Origin: Chloroflexota bacterium
GTDB taxonomy: Bacteria; Chloroflexota; Anaerolineae; Anaerolineales; Anaerolineaceae
Assembly (NCBI GenBank): GCA_004347695.1
Contig: SLTK01000007.1
Coordinates: 598,823 to 662,822, forward strand
DNA: 64,000 nucleotides
Reading direction: 5' to 3'
Below are positions 16,750 to 26,352 of the stretch, one piece after another. The position numbers and the translations under genes were made by a program. The notes under the pieces are model-generated. The model had not been told where the DNA came from. It searched no databases and saw nothing but the letters and a program-made list of their open reading frames with translations. Position 1 is the stretch's first letter, and every line of letters starts with the position of its first letter.

Positions 16750-19611
16750 CTACTGCACGGTAATCTCTATTTCCTCGGAGCGGGATTCGTTGCCGGCCAA
16801 ATCGATTGCGCGCACCTGCAGGGTATGCCTGCCTACCGTTCCATCCCAGATCAGGGCATAGGGTGCGGATGTGCGCCCGCCGATTTTTCGCCCATCCAGC
16901 CACCACTCCACCCGCGCCACGCCAACGGCATCCGAGACCTCTGTTTGCAGCGTGACGGTACGTTGATCCGGCCCGGCAAACACCTGGCCCGGCAGCGGAT
17001 ACGGAATGCGGGTCGTTGGCGGGGTGTTGTCCGCTGTGACCTGGAGGTACGCCAGTTGCACCCGCTGTCCCTCATACACGACCATCAGCCGGACGATGTA
17101 CAGGCCGTCCAGACCGGCGGTATCCAGTTCACCTAACAGCCCGTTCTCGACCGGGTTGGTCACCGGCTCGCTGATGTTCTGCCACTGCGTGGGGTTTATG
17201 CCGCGTCCAAGCTGCAGCCGGTAGGAGACAAATCCTTCGCCGGCAGCCGTCCCGGTCAGCGGCAGCTTGCCACGAACAAAAGAGAATTGGGCCGGGCTGG
17301 TGAAGTGCGCCGCGGGATCCAGCTCTACCGGCGGGATGTTATCGTATTCCAGCGGCGGCACCGGCAGGTTGGCCAATCGGCTCCATTCCTGCGCCTCAGG
17401 CGGAACGATCAGGAAGGTCTTTGTCTCGACCCACTCCTGCGGGGTAAATATGGTCGCCAGACGCCCTGTCTCCCGGTTGATTTCCAGGCGCCGGTACAGA
17501 TCATCCGCGATGACCGGTTCGCTGCTGGTCAGGAACACCTCGGTCACCACATTCGGGCACTCGGCGGTGGGCAGCAGCCCGGACGGGTCGCAGACTACCG
17601 CCTGGGTTACGCCGGAAGGCATGTTCCAGCCCAACACAGGCTGGTCCTGCGAAGCAACCTGCATCAGCGCATGCCAGATACCGGCAGTCGCCCGAGCGTC
17701 CAATGGCGTTGCAGCAGCATCAGGTTGTTGATAGCCCAGCCACACAACAGACGCAAATTGACGAGTATACCCGGCCGCCCAGGTGGAGCGTCCCTGGTTG
17801 GCGCTGCCGGTCTTGGCGCCAGCCGGCCGGTCAAGCTCCAACGGGTTTGCCTGCCCCAGGCCTGGCCAGCGAGCCGGTTCATCCGCCAATATGTGATGCA
17901 CCAGGTAGGCCAGTTGCGGGCTGACGATCTGGCGGGTTTCCGTGGCAAATTCACCCAAAACTGCGGTTCCGGCAGCATCTTCGACCGATAGGATCAGTTG
18001 CGGCTCCAGGCGGTTGCTGTCTTTAGCTTGCGTTCCAGACATCGTGCCAGGCGTGCTAAAAACGCTAAAAGCCTGCGCCAGCTCCAAAGGGTCGAGCGCC
18101 GGGCCGCCGGTCAGCGTTTGGCTGAGATCACCCGGCAGGGTGTAATCCACCAGTCCAAGCGAGCTGGCGGTGGTCGTCACTGCGACCGCGCCGACCTGTT
18201 GGAACAGGGTGGTAAGGGCAGCCAGATAATCATTCGCCAGGGCAGTACGCAGCCGAACCGGCCCGTGATAAGCAGCCGCGGGTTCCGCCGTTCCGCCGAG
18301 TGGGATATCCCAGATCAGGCTGGCCGGCCCAAGGCTGCGGGCAAAGCCCGCCAACGCTAAAAATGGCGTCTGCAGCGACCCGAACGGGTGACTGCCAAGC
18401 TCAGCCTCGCCGCCGGCCAGAGAGATTTCGCCGGTCAGCGCTAATACCTGCCCGGTGAGCGGATCCAGTAGAACGGCGCTGGCCGCCAGGGGAGCTTCAA
18501 TCGGGTTGGCGTTGGCCGCCAGCGGCAAGTTGGGCAGCTCTTGCGCAGCCGGGCAATCCGCTGCGTCGAACGGACTGGCCGCCCGCTCCAGGCGAGATAA
18601 CTGGACCTGGATGGCGCAAGTCGTCTGCTGCTGCAAGTCATAATCCAGGCTGGTGATGATGCGCAGGCCGCCGCGCTCTAACAACCAGCTGTTTTGCGCG
18701 CCAGCCAACCGCTCGACCACCAGGTTGGAAAAAGCCCGGGCAGCCGAAGTGTCCGGGGATTGCGGCGGAGTGTTGAGGGGAGGCAATCCGGTAACCGCAG
18801 CCAAATCGGTCTGGCTGATCAGGCCGCCGGCCGTCATCCGCGAAAGCACATCCAACTGGCGCTCGCGAGCAGCAACAGGGGCATCGATCCAATTTAGGGC
18901 GGGCGCCTCCAGGGCAGCAACCAGCACAGCGGCATCGTATCCGTCCAACTGACTGGCGCTCTTGCCCAGGTAAAGTCGGGCTGCGCTATCGGCCCCAAAG
19001 GTTAAATGACCGAACGAGGCGCTATTGAGGTACCACTCCAGCACCTGAGCGCGGCCATAGCGGTCCAGCACCCGGTTGGCCAGCAGACGCGTTCGCAGCC
19101 GATAGGTGATGTCAATCTTTGAGTCACCCAGCAACAGATTGTTCACCAGCCGTTCAGCGATAGTTGGCGCATGTTCACCAGTCAGTGATTGCCAGGTCAA
19201 AGCCGGCTGATCCCAGAAGTCCGGCTCAAGGATCAGCACAACTGCCTGAGCCAGCGCGGGGCTAAGCGCCTCGGGAAAGGCAGCATTTAACGGCAGCATG
19301 CGTCGTTCGATACCGGGATTCTCCAGGGTGGCCAGCAGGTGTTCGCCGGTACGATCGTAAATTCGCGTGGGCTGCAACAGCGTCCCGATTTGCGGATCAA
19401 GCATCACCGGCAGCGAATCGATGGGCGGCAGGCTGGCGGTCAGACTGGCATAAGCGGTTCCCAGCACGACCGCAGCGAGCAGCAAGCCGGCAAGAAAGCC
19501 AACTGCCAATCCCTGCAATCCCCTCGTCAGCCGTTGCATTGCGCGTGACTGGCGCACGAACTGTCTATGGCGGCGGCGCTGCACCAAAAGAATACGCTGA
19601 TATGAACGCAA
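16750..19611 (-). CDS. class A penicillin-binding-protein-like protein with degenerate active sites
   Basis: 953 aa with a cytoplasmic Arg-rich N-terminus, one membrane anchor (about 35-57), a GT51 glycosyltransferase-like domain (about 85-245), a transpeptidase-like domain (about 375-660) and a C-terminal Ig-like domain (about 865-953). In the GT51 part the usual E-D catalytic pair reads E129-P130 and the usual GGSTITQQL block is APTIAERL; the second Glu (E192, in VLEWYLN) is kept. In the transpeptidase part the SxxK block aligns as SLQT (412-415), so the general-base Lys appears replaced by Thr. The SxN block is not recognisable (LANDYLAAL), while AKTGSAN (KTG at 600-602) is intact. It may be a structural or regulatory PBP homolog. 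Motif alignment was by eye. Confidence 0.8.
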   Translation of the reverse strand: MRSYQRILLVQRRRHRQFVRQSRAMQRLTRGLQGLAVGFLAGLLLAAVVLGTAYASLTASLPPIDSLPVMLDPQIGTLLQPTRIYDRTGEHLLATLENPGIERRMLPLNAAFPEALSPALAQAVVLILEPDFWDQPALTWQSLTGEHAPTIAERLVNNLLLGDSKIDITYRLRTRLLANRVLDRYGRAQVLEWYLNSASFGHLTFGADSAARLYLGKSASQLDGYDAAVLVAALEAPALNWIDAPVAARERQLDVLSRMTAGGLISQTDLAAVTGLPPLNTPPQSPDTSAARAFSNLVVERLAGAQNSWLLERGGLRIITSLDYDLQQQTTCAIQVQLSRLERAASPFDAADCPAAQELPNLPLAANANPIEAPLAASAVLLDPLTGQVLALTGEISLAGGEAELGSHPFGSLQTPFLALAGFARSLGPASLIWDIPLGGTAEPAAAYHGPVRLRTALANDYLAALTTLFQQVGAVAVTTTASSLGLVDYTLPGDLSQTLTGGPALDPLELAQAFSVFSTPGTMSGTQAKDSNRLEPQLILSVEDAAGTAVLGEFATETRQIVSPQLAYLVHHILADEPARWPGLGQANPLELDRPAGAKTGSANQGRSTWAAGYTRQFASVVWLGYQQPDAAATPLDARATAGIWHALMQVASQDQPVLGWNMPSGVTQAVVCDPSGLLPTAECPNVVTEVFLTSSEPVIADDLYRRLEINRETGRLATIFTPQEWVETKTFLIVPPEAQEWSRLANLPVPPLEYDNIPPVELDPAAHFTSPAQFSFVRGKLPLTGTAAGEGFVSYRLQLGRGINPTQWQNISEPVTNPVENGLLGELDTAGLDGLYIVRLMVVYEGQRVQLAYLQVTADNTPPTTRIPYPLPGQVFAGPDQRTVTLQTEVSDAVGVARVEWWLDGRKIGGRTSAPYALIWDGTVGRHTLQVRAIDLAGNESRSEEIEITVQ

Positions 19612-19714
19612 GTTAAAATCTCCGGCCAGGAAAACCCAACCCGGCGCTGGTTTGATTTTTGCAGGGGTCAGCGCCCGGGCAGTTCTTCTTTATTTTATCC
19701 GCACTTTGGCTAAT

Positions 19715-21439
19715 TTACGGCGTAGGGGTTGCCGCAATGGCATCTGTGGGCGGGGTTGGAGTTTGAAAGGCACCCAGATGCTGGCGAGCGATTTCAAACC
19801 AGGCCGCCGGGGCAGAACTTTCGGGCAGCGTCAATAATTGCTGCCAATCCGCCAGGGCAGCGTTCTGATCGATCGGTTCCAACGCCTGCGCCCGCCAGAA
19901 GAAGAGCATTGCCCACTGAGTGTCATCCTGAGCGCGCTCGGCAGCCAGGTTTAGCTGATCGACTGCGCCCTGGTAATCTCCCTGCCCAAAATAGGCCCAG
20001 CCAATTGCCGCAGCTGCCTCGAACGAGTCGGGGTTGAGGTCCAGCGCTGCATTGATGTCTTCCAATCCGCGAGCTGGATCGCCGGTATCCACATAGAGCA
20101 GACCACGCTCCAACAAAGCCGTAAAGCTGTCCGGCACTTGCGCAAGCGCAGTATCGAGGGCTTCCAACGCGGCCGGGAAGTTACCTCCCGCCCGGTAGGC
20201 CCGGCCTATTTTGACATAAACCGCCGGATCCGGGGTGAAGGTGATATATCGCAGGTAAATTTCATACGGTGGAATCGAGTCAGCCACGCGCTGATTGGCC
20301 TGCAGTGCATCACCCAGGACCAGGTAGGCATTCAGGTAAGTCAAGTCCAATTGAACTGCCCGGTCTGCGTCAGCCAGAGCTGGAGCCGGATTCTTCATCT
20401 GTAGAAATGCTTGAGCCCGGTAAAAATAAGCCAGCGGTGTATTTGGATTCTGGTCGATGGCGGCATTCAGGTATTCCACCGCCGCATCAGCCTGGCCGGT
20501 TTGCAGGTAAAGGCGGCCCATCAACGTCAGCGTCTCCGGTAAATTGGGATCAGCCGCGCGCGCGGATTCCAGATCGGCGCGAATTTGATCGACCTGCCCG
20601 GCGTCGATTGCCCAGACCGCTTGCGCCCGTCCGAGGAAGGCCGGCCCAAAGGCAGGATTAATTTGCAGCGACTGGTTGTAAGCAGCTACAGCCTGATCGT
20701 AGCTGCCAGAAAGGCGGTATGCCTCACCCAGCAGGTAGGGCAAATCGGGTGATCCCGGTTCTGACTGGATGGATTGGCCAATGTATTGGACAACCTTCTC
20801 CCACTCGCCCCGCTGGAAAGCGCCAAATCCTAACCGGTAAGCCTCGCTGATCGGGTGAGGTGTATTCACATAAATGGGCGTCGGGGTGTAGGGGGCAGCC
20901 AACACCTGCCACGGCGGGGTGGGGCCGCTTGGCACCGGAGTAGCGGTTGGGACGGGGGTCGGCGATGAGGTGGCGCTGGGATAGGGTGATGGAACAAACT
21001 GCGCCTGACGCTTCCTCAGATTCTCGGTACCAAAAATAGCATAACCCACCAGTACCAGTACAGCAATCCCGGCGCCGCCATACAGGAAGACCTTTTTGCC
21101 CGGTAATTTCAGAGGCGGACGTTCCGCCTTGTCGATATGCGCCTGCCAGTTGCGCCGCGGCACGGGCTGCGGTTCAGCCGTTTGTTCCTCCGGCGCAAGT
21201 TCACCCATCATAGCCAGCCCGCGTTTGGCTGCCCGGTTTCCCGGGTCAATTCGCAGCGCTTCGCGCAGGCAATAAGCCCGCTCTTTGGCGGTATCGACCA
21301 CCGCACTCATCCATAACCACACTTCAGGATTGTCCTGGTCCCGCCGCATTTGGCGGGTTAGTAAATCCTTGGCGCGAGCACGGTCGCCCTGCTCGATGGC
21401 CTTGCGGGCTTCTTTAATTATTGAATCGTCAACTGGCAT
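19715..21439 (-). CDS. tetratricopeptide-repeat membrane protein
   Basis: 574 aa. A cytoplasmic N-terminal part with a TPR-like unit (about 1-80) is followed by one transmembrane segment (KVFLYGGAGIAVLVLVGYA, about residues 115-133). A Pro/Thr/Ser-rich linker comes next, then a long series of TPRs (about 205-555) outside the membrane. Repeats show the expected small-residue pattern, for example PYLLGEAYRLSGSYDQAVAA and PLAYFYRAQAFLQMKNPAPA. Such proteins act as scaffolds for partner binding; no enzymatic domain is visible. It shares the strand with the PBP-like gene downstream (103 bp gap) and may be co-expressed with it. Confidence 0.85.
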   Translation of the reverse strand: MPVDDSIIKEARKAIEQGDRARAKDLLTRQMRRDQDNPEVWLWMSAVVDTAKERAYCLREALRIDPGNRAAKRGLAMMGELAPEEQTAEPQPVPRRNWQAHIDKAERPPLKLPGKKVFLYGGAGIAVLVLVGYAIFGTENLRKRQAQFVPSPYPSATSSPTPVPTATPVPSGPTPPWQVLAAPYTPTPIYVNTPHPISEAYRLGFGAFQRGEWEKVVQYIGQSIQSEPGSPDLPYLLGEAYRLSGSYDQAVAAYNQSLQINPAFGPAFLGRAQAVWAIDAGQVDQIRADLESARAADPNLPETLTLMGRLYLQTGQADAAVEYLNAAIDQNPNTPLAYFYRAQAFLQMKNPAPALADADRAVQLDLTYLNAYLVLGDALQANQRVADSIPPYEIYLRYITFTPDPAVYVKIGRAYRAGGNFPAALEALDTALAQVPDSFTALLERGLLYVDTGDPARGLEDINAALDLNPDSFEAAAAIGWAYFGQGDYQGAVDQLNLAAERAQDDTQWAMLFFWRAQALEPIDQNAALADWQQLLTLPESSAPAAWFEIARQHLGAFQTPTPPTDAIAATPTP

Positions 21440-21529
21440 GATATCAGTTTAACATAGCGGAGTGTATGCGGCAAGGACGTTGAATTTGCAGTCACATTAC
21501 GGTTTTGATAAGATTCGCGCGCCAGAGCC

Positions 21530-21982
21530 TTACTCAGGATTATCAGAGACTGGCGGCTGGCATAATCCCAGTTCAGCGGCGCGTTGAATGGCCTCGGCAG
21601 TTGACACCGCGCTCAAACTTTGGCGGATGGCAGCCAGGTGTAAATAGACGGTGCGGCGCGACATTCCCAGGCGGGCAGCAACCTGCCGGGTGGTCATCCC
21701 TTGCGCCACGCATTGCAATACTTGCATCTGGCGTTGTCCAAGCGGGCCCGCTGGGTGAGAGTCCGATGGGGTCAACTCATTATCCAGCAGTTGGAAAATA
21801 AGGATGGTGTTGCGGCCCAAACGCACGGCGCGCAATCCGGCAACCGCCTTATCCCGGCGGGGAAGGCCATCCGGGGGGCGCCATCTGCCGCTATTGACCG
21901 CCAGAATTAACCGGCCCGGGGGCAGGTTGGAGTCAAGCGTATAAAAGGAGCTTTCAGAGGGGAGGTACAAAATACGGGTCAT
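21530..21982 (-). CDS. small LuxR-type HTH regulator
   Basis: 150 aa DNA-binding protein. The C-terminal LuxR/GerE helix-turn-helix spans about residues 83-136 (LGQRQMQVLQCVAQGMTTRQ then VAARLGMSRRTVYLHL). The N-terminal 75 residues hold no recognisable receiver or autoinducer domain; they contain beta-rich sequence (GRLILAVNSGRW, NTILIFQLLDNEL). It is divergently transcribed from the LysM lipoprotein gene, separated by about 90 bp, so that gene is a plausible target. The signal is unknown. Confidence 0.82.
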   Translation of the reverse strand: MTRILYLPSESSFYTLDSNLPPGRLILAVNSGRWRPPDGLPRRDKAVAGLRAVRLGRNTILIFQLLDNELTPSDSHPAGPLGQRQMQVLQCVAQGMTTRQVAARLGMSRRTVYLHLAAIRQSLSAVSTAEAIQRAAELGLCQPPVSDNPE

Positions 21983-22071
21983 GTTGTAGAATATATGTTC
22001 TATTATCGTTCTATTTTAAGCCTTTGTCAAGGTGCTGATAGGGGTGATTTGCGTGAGGTATAATCGCCAGC

Positions 22072-23049
22072 ATGAAGATTGTTCTGCCGCTGCTGGCGTT
22101 AACGGTGCTAGTCATCGCGCTTTCAGCCTGCACCCCGTCTGAATCCATTGGTACCCTGACACCCCTGCCCACCCGCACCGGCGACTTAAAACCGTACGCC
22201 GGCCCGGCGGCTACAATAACGCCCTCACCGACCAACGCCGCCACAGTCACGCCGCTGCCAAGCGCCACCCCTACCCCGCGTACACACGTAGTGCGCGCCA
22301 AAGAGGACCTATGGGGCATTGCCCTGCGCTACGGCCTGTCGCTGGAAGATTTATTGACCGCCAATCCGACAGTGGATCCGCGCTTTTTGAGCATCGGGGC
22401 TAACCTGATGATCCCCGCCCCGCTGTACACCCCAACACCGGATGCAGCCAATCCTCCATTGCCCACGCCGGTTGGTCTGGACCTGGCCTCCCCGGTCTGT
22501 TACCCTTCGCGGGAAGGCGGCTTGTGGTGTTTTACGACCGCGGTCAACGCGCAGGAATTCAGCATCGAAGCGCTTTCTGCTGCCATCCGCTTGTATGCCC
22601 AGGACACCGGCGAAATCCTGTCGCAAACCGCGTATGCGCCGCTTAACCTGGTGCCGCCAGGCGGCGTGATGGCGCTTTCAGCCTACTTCCCGGCTCCCGC
22701 TCCGGTAGTCTTTGACGTCACTGCCGAGCTGCTCACTGCATTACCAGTGCCGCCAGCCGCCGGCCGCTTTTTAGCCGTGCAGCAACCGGGTACAGACATC
22801 CAAATCAGCCCAGATGGGTTGAGCGCGATTGCCAGGGGGACCTTTCGGTTGAGCAACGCACAGGCGTCAGCCAGTCGCATCCAGGCGGCGGCAATTGCGT
22901 ATGATTCGCAGGGACGGGTCACAGGTATACGTCGCTGGGAGTCACTCGAACCGCTGAGCGGCAGCGCGCCGGTGGACTTTCAGTTCACGGTCTATGCCGC
23001 CGGCGCGGTCATCGATCGCGTGGTCATGCTGGTAGAGGCGTATCCGTAA
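22072..23049 (+). CDS. LysM-domain lipoprotein
   Basis: Predicted envelope lipoprotein, 325 aa. Signal peptide with lipobox ALSAC (Cys20), then a Thr/Pro linker (21-70). One LysM domain (71-116: HVVRAKEDLWGIALRYGLS then GANLMIPAP) should bind peptidoglycan glycan chains. Residues about 130-325 form a domain I do not recognise, with beta-rich sequence. No catalytic motif is visible. It faces the divergent LuxR-type regulator gene. The ATG at 22072 lacks a strong Shine-Dalgarno sequence. Confidence 0.85.
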   Translation: MKIVLPLLALTVLVIALSACTPSESIGTLTPLPTRTGDLKPYAGPAATITPSPTNAATVTPLPSATPTPRTHVVRAKEDLWGIALRYGLSLEDLLTANPTVDPRFLSIGANLMIPAPLYTPTPDAANPPLPTPVGLDLASPVCYPSREGGLWCFTTAVNAQEFSIEALSAAIRLYAQDTGEILSQTAYAPLNLVPPGGVMALSAYFPAPAPVVFDVTAELLTALPVPPAAGRFLAVQQPGTDIQISPDGLSAIARGTFRLSNAQASASRIQAAAIAYDSQGRVTGIRRWESLEPLSGSAPVDFQFTVYAAGAVIDRVVMLVEAYP

Positions 23050-23093
23050 GTTTGCAAACTGCGAATTTGAACTTACACACGGCTGCCCGATCC

Positions 23094-23122
23094 TTGTCCA
23101 GGGGTAGCAGGTATGGTAGAAT
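23094..23122 (+). promoter_or_regulatory. putative sigma70-type promoter of the tRNA-Ser genes
   Basis: TTGTCC (23094-23099) and TAGAAT (23117-23122) with a 17-bp spacer, about 27 bases before the mature tRNA 5' end. Confidence 0.5.
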
Positions 23123-23149
23123 GTACGCGCCGCAACCCCGGCGGTACCT

Positions 23150-23234
23150 GGAAGGATGGCCGAGTGGTTTAAGGCGCCTGTCTTGAAAACAGGTGTGGGG
23201 CAACTCACCGTGGGTTCGAATCCCTCTCCTTCCG
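23150..23234 (+). tRNA. tRNA-Ser (anticodon TGA)
   Basis: Class II tRNA, 85 nt. Acceptor stem GGAAGGA/TCCTTCC with discriminator G; D-arm GCCGAGTGGTTTAAGGC; anticodon loop CTTGAAA gives TGA; long variable arm; T-loop TTCGAAT. No CCA is encoded. The T stem (GTGGG/CCCTC) has one T-T mismatch. It is 21 nt upstream of a second serine tRNA. Confidence 0.95.
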
Positions 23235-23255
23235 CTGGCTTGACAAGAGAATACT

Positions 23256-23347
23256 GGGGAGGTGCCAGAGTGGTCGAATGGGGCCGCCTGCTAAGCGGTT
23301 GTCGGGACCATAAATCTCGACCGCGGGTTCGAATCCCGCCCTCCCCG
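23256..23347 (+). tRNA. tRNA-Ser (anticodon GCT)
   Basis: Class II tRNA, 92 nt. Acceptor stem GGGGAGG/CCTCCCC with discriminator G; anticodon loop CTGCTAA gives GCT; variable arm GTCGGGACCATAAATCTCGAC; T-arm GCGGG-TTCGAAT-CCCGC. No CCA is encoded. Its last 21-31 bases are the source of the tandem array that starts at its final base. Confidence 0.96.
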
Positions 23348-23710
23348 CTGAAATAACCGTTCGACCGCGGGCCCCATCGAGGGATGCTATTCGAATCCCG
23401 CCCTCCCCGCTGAAATAACCGTTCGACCGCGGGCCCCATCGAGGGATGCTATTCGAATCCCGCCCTCCCCGCTGAAATAACCGTTCGACCGCGGGCCCCA
23501 TCGAGGGATGCTATTCGAATCCCGCCCTCCCCGCTGAAATAACCGTTCGACCGCGGGCCCCATCGAGGGATGCTATTCGAATCCCGCCCTCCCCGCTGAA
23601 ATAACCGTTCGACCGCGGGCCCCATCGAGGGATGCTATTCGAATCCCGCCCTCCCCGCTGAAATAACCGTTCGACCGCGGGCCCCATCGAGGGATGCTAT
23701 TCGAATCCCG
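23347..23710. repeat. 62-bp tandem array derived from the tRNA-Ser(GCT) 3' end
   Basis: Six near-identical units start at 23347, 23409, 23471, 23533, 23595 and 23657; the last is cut short at 23710. Each unit repeats tcgaccgcggg (identical to tRNA positions 23317-23327), then an 18-nt insert (ccccatcgagggatgcta), then ttcgaatcccgccctcccc (identical to the tRNA T-loop and 3' acceptor strand, 23328-23346), then a 13-14 nt linker gctgaaataaccg. So each unit is the tRNA tail with an insertion between the two T-stem halves. No ORF is needed to explain it and there are no unique spacers. Confidence 0.95.
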
Positions 23711-23870
23711 TTTCAATTGACCCCTGAACCAGTGACATTGACTTACCCCGTCAGTTCACAGTCCAACCGTAGCGGCACGGGGATTTACCGACACATCAAT
23801 GGCCCAGTGTACCCCCGCTTGTCGAAGGTCACAGGCCGGCTGTGGGGCTTCGACACCTCGGCGGGCTTGG

Positions 23871-24040
23871 CAACCGGGTGCTACAGTCAGCAACCGGGTG
23901 CTACAGTCAGCAACCGGGTGCTACAGTCAGTAACCGGGTGCTACAGTCAGCAATCGGATGCTACAGTCAGCAATCGGATGCTACAGTCAGTAACCGGATG
24001 CTACAGTCAGTAACCGGGTGCTACAGCCAGCAACCGGTAT
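23871..24040. repeat. 20-bp tandem repeat array
   Basis: About eight copies of caaccgggtgctacagtcag with period exactly 20 bp, starting at 23871, plus a partial ninth copy. Variants occur at two sites (c/t at position 1 and accgggtg/atcggatg). It lies 160 bp after the tRNA-derived array and 60 bp before the MFS promoter. Open frames across it are an effect of the repeat. 23711-23870 shows nothing recognisable. Confidence 0.95.
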
Positions 24041-24094
24041 TTCGACAGGCGCAGGGGGCGGATTTACCAACCAGCAAGGATTTTCGGGCGGGCT

Positions 24095-24130
24095 TATAAT
24101 AATCCCAGCTTTCATTCTCTGGGATTATTA
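24095..24130 (+). promoter_or_regulatory. -10 box overlapping a perfect 12-bp inverted repeat before the MFS gene
   Basis: TATAAT at 24095-24100 overlaps TAATAATCCCAG (24097-24108), whose exact reverse complement is at 24119-24130, immediately before the ATG at 24132. No Shine-Dalgarno sequence is visible. It may be an operator or an mRNA hairpin at the 5' end; a matching -35 is not clear. Confidence 0.5.
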
Positions 24131-24131
24131 G

Positions 24132-25463
24132 ATGACTACGAAATCTATGCCACTGACCGGAGGGCCATCCAAAACGCGCCTGCCGGGCACTTTCCGTGCG
24201 CTGCGCCATTATAACTTTCGCCTGTGGTTTGCCGGACAAACTATTTCCTTAATTGGCACCTGGATGCAAACGATGGCGCAGCAGGTGCTGGTTTATCGCT
24301 TGACCGGATCAGCGGCAGCGCTCGGGATGGTCAACTTTATTGCGCTTATCCCGCTTGTCCCGCTGTCATTCATTAGCGGATCATTGGCCGACCGAATCTC
24401 CAAGCGAAAAATTATATTGTTTTCCCAAATCGTCATGATGCTGCAGGCCCTGGCATTGGCAATTCTGACCGGCAGCGGCGTCGTTCAAGTCTGGCATGTT
24501 TATATCTTGTCATTCATCATGGGGGCTGCAACTGCCATTGACCTGCCAGCCCGCCAGGCTTTTACGGTTGATATGGTCGATGGGAAAGAGGATCTCACCA
24601 ACGCCATCGGGCTGAATTCTGCAATGTTCAATCTGGCACGGGCGTTGGGGCCTGCGCTGGCAGGGATCATTGTGGCGGCGACCGGCGAGGCGAATGCCTT
24701 CTATTTTAATACGCTCACCTTTTTGGCAGTCATCATCAGCCTGGTGCTGATGAAAAAATTGCCCCAGTCTTCCCACCCGCTGGACAACCGGGAAGGTCAG
24801 TGGGAACACATCGCTGCTGGCTTCAGATTTATCAAATCAAACCGGGCAATTGCAGTGTTGATCAGCCTGGTAGCCGTTAGCGCCTTCCTCTCCATGCCAT
24901 ACAATACATTGATGCCCGTGTTTGCGGGGGATATTCTAGGAGAAAGCGCGGCGCCGGTCATTCAATTTTTCTGCAATTCGCAAACCGGGCTTTTGACCTG
25001 CCAGTCACCCGAAGCCCTGCCGCTCGGCATTTTGCTCACCATGGTCGGAGTGGGGGCGGTTGTATCTGCCTTGATCATTTCTTCCATGCCCGATTCATCC
25101 AGGCGCGGTGCCATGTTGACCCTGGGCAATCTGGCCTTCCCGCTGATGCTCTTGATTTTTGCCTTTTCGCGTTCTTTCCTGGCATCGACTGCGGTGATGT
25201 TTTTCACCGGCGTCAGCTTTGTGCTGCAAAATGTTCTGGCCAACACCTTGCTTCAGATTGCTTCACCGGATGAGTTGCGTGGCCGGGTAATGAGCTTCTA
25301 CACCATGACCTTTCAGGGGATGATGCGGTTAGGCGGGCTGCAGGCTGGCCTGGTGGCCGATTGGCTGACCGCACCGCTTTCCGTTGGAATTGGCGCAGGG
25401 ATTTCGTTGGTATACGGGTTGTTCGTCGCGATTCGCTACCCGGAAATTCGTAAGATGCGCTAG
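24132..25463 (+). CDS. MFS transporter (MFS_3 / EntS-like)
   Basis: Integral membrane exporter or transporter, 443 aa, with twelve predicted helices. The N-terminal FRALRHYNFRLWFAGQTISL segment and the GSLADRISKRKIILFSQ loop 2-3 motif are typical of the MFS_3 group, which includes the enterobactin exporter EntS. DLPARQAFTVDMVDGKEDL is another conserved block of this group. A Cys-containing loop around residues 279-290 is unusual. The substrate is unknown and no biosynthetic genes adjoin. Translation start at 24132 is inferred from family length. Confidence 0.9.
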   Translation: MTTKSMPLTGGPSKTRLPGTFRALRHYNFRLWFAGQTISLIGTWMQTMAQQVLVYRLTGSAAALGMVNFIALIPLVPLSFISGSLADRISKRKIILFSQIVMMLQALALAILTGSGVVQVWHVYILSFIMGAATAIDLPARQAFTVDMVDGKEDLTNAIGLNSAMFNLARALGPALAGIIVAATGEANAFYFNTLTFLAVIISLVLMKKLPQSSHPLDNREGQWEHIAAGFRFIKSNRAIAVLISLVAVSAFLSMPYNTLMPVFAGDILGESAAPVIQFFCNSQTGLLTCQSPEALPLGILLTMVGVGAVVSALIISSMPDSSRRGAMLTLGNLAFPLMLLIFAFSRSFLASTAVMFFTGVSFVLQNVLANTLLQIASPDELRGRVMSFYTMTFQGMMRLGGLQAGLVADWLTAPLSVGIGAGISLVYGLFVAIRYPEIRKMR

Positions 25464-25575
25464 AGGAGGGCGTGTCATGTGCCAAGCGTCACGCGTCACG
25501 ATGGGGCGTGTGTCGTCCTGATATAAATTTACATTTAAGATAGCAAGGTATCAGGATGGCAGGTAATAAGCACGA

Positions 25576-26352
<777 letters not shown>

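Noticed and set aside
23347-23710. CRISPR array
   Set aside because: The 62-bp units are identical throughout with no unique spacers and derive from the tRNA tail; no cas genes are present.
23717-24099. Small proteins with repeated NRVLQS or GATVS units
   Set aside because: They are translations of the 20-bp tandem array in different frames, without a start signal or conserved composition.
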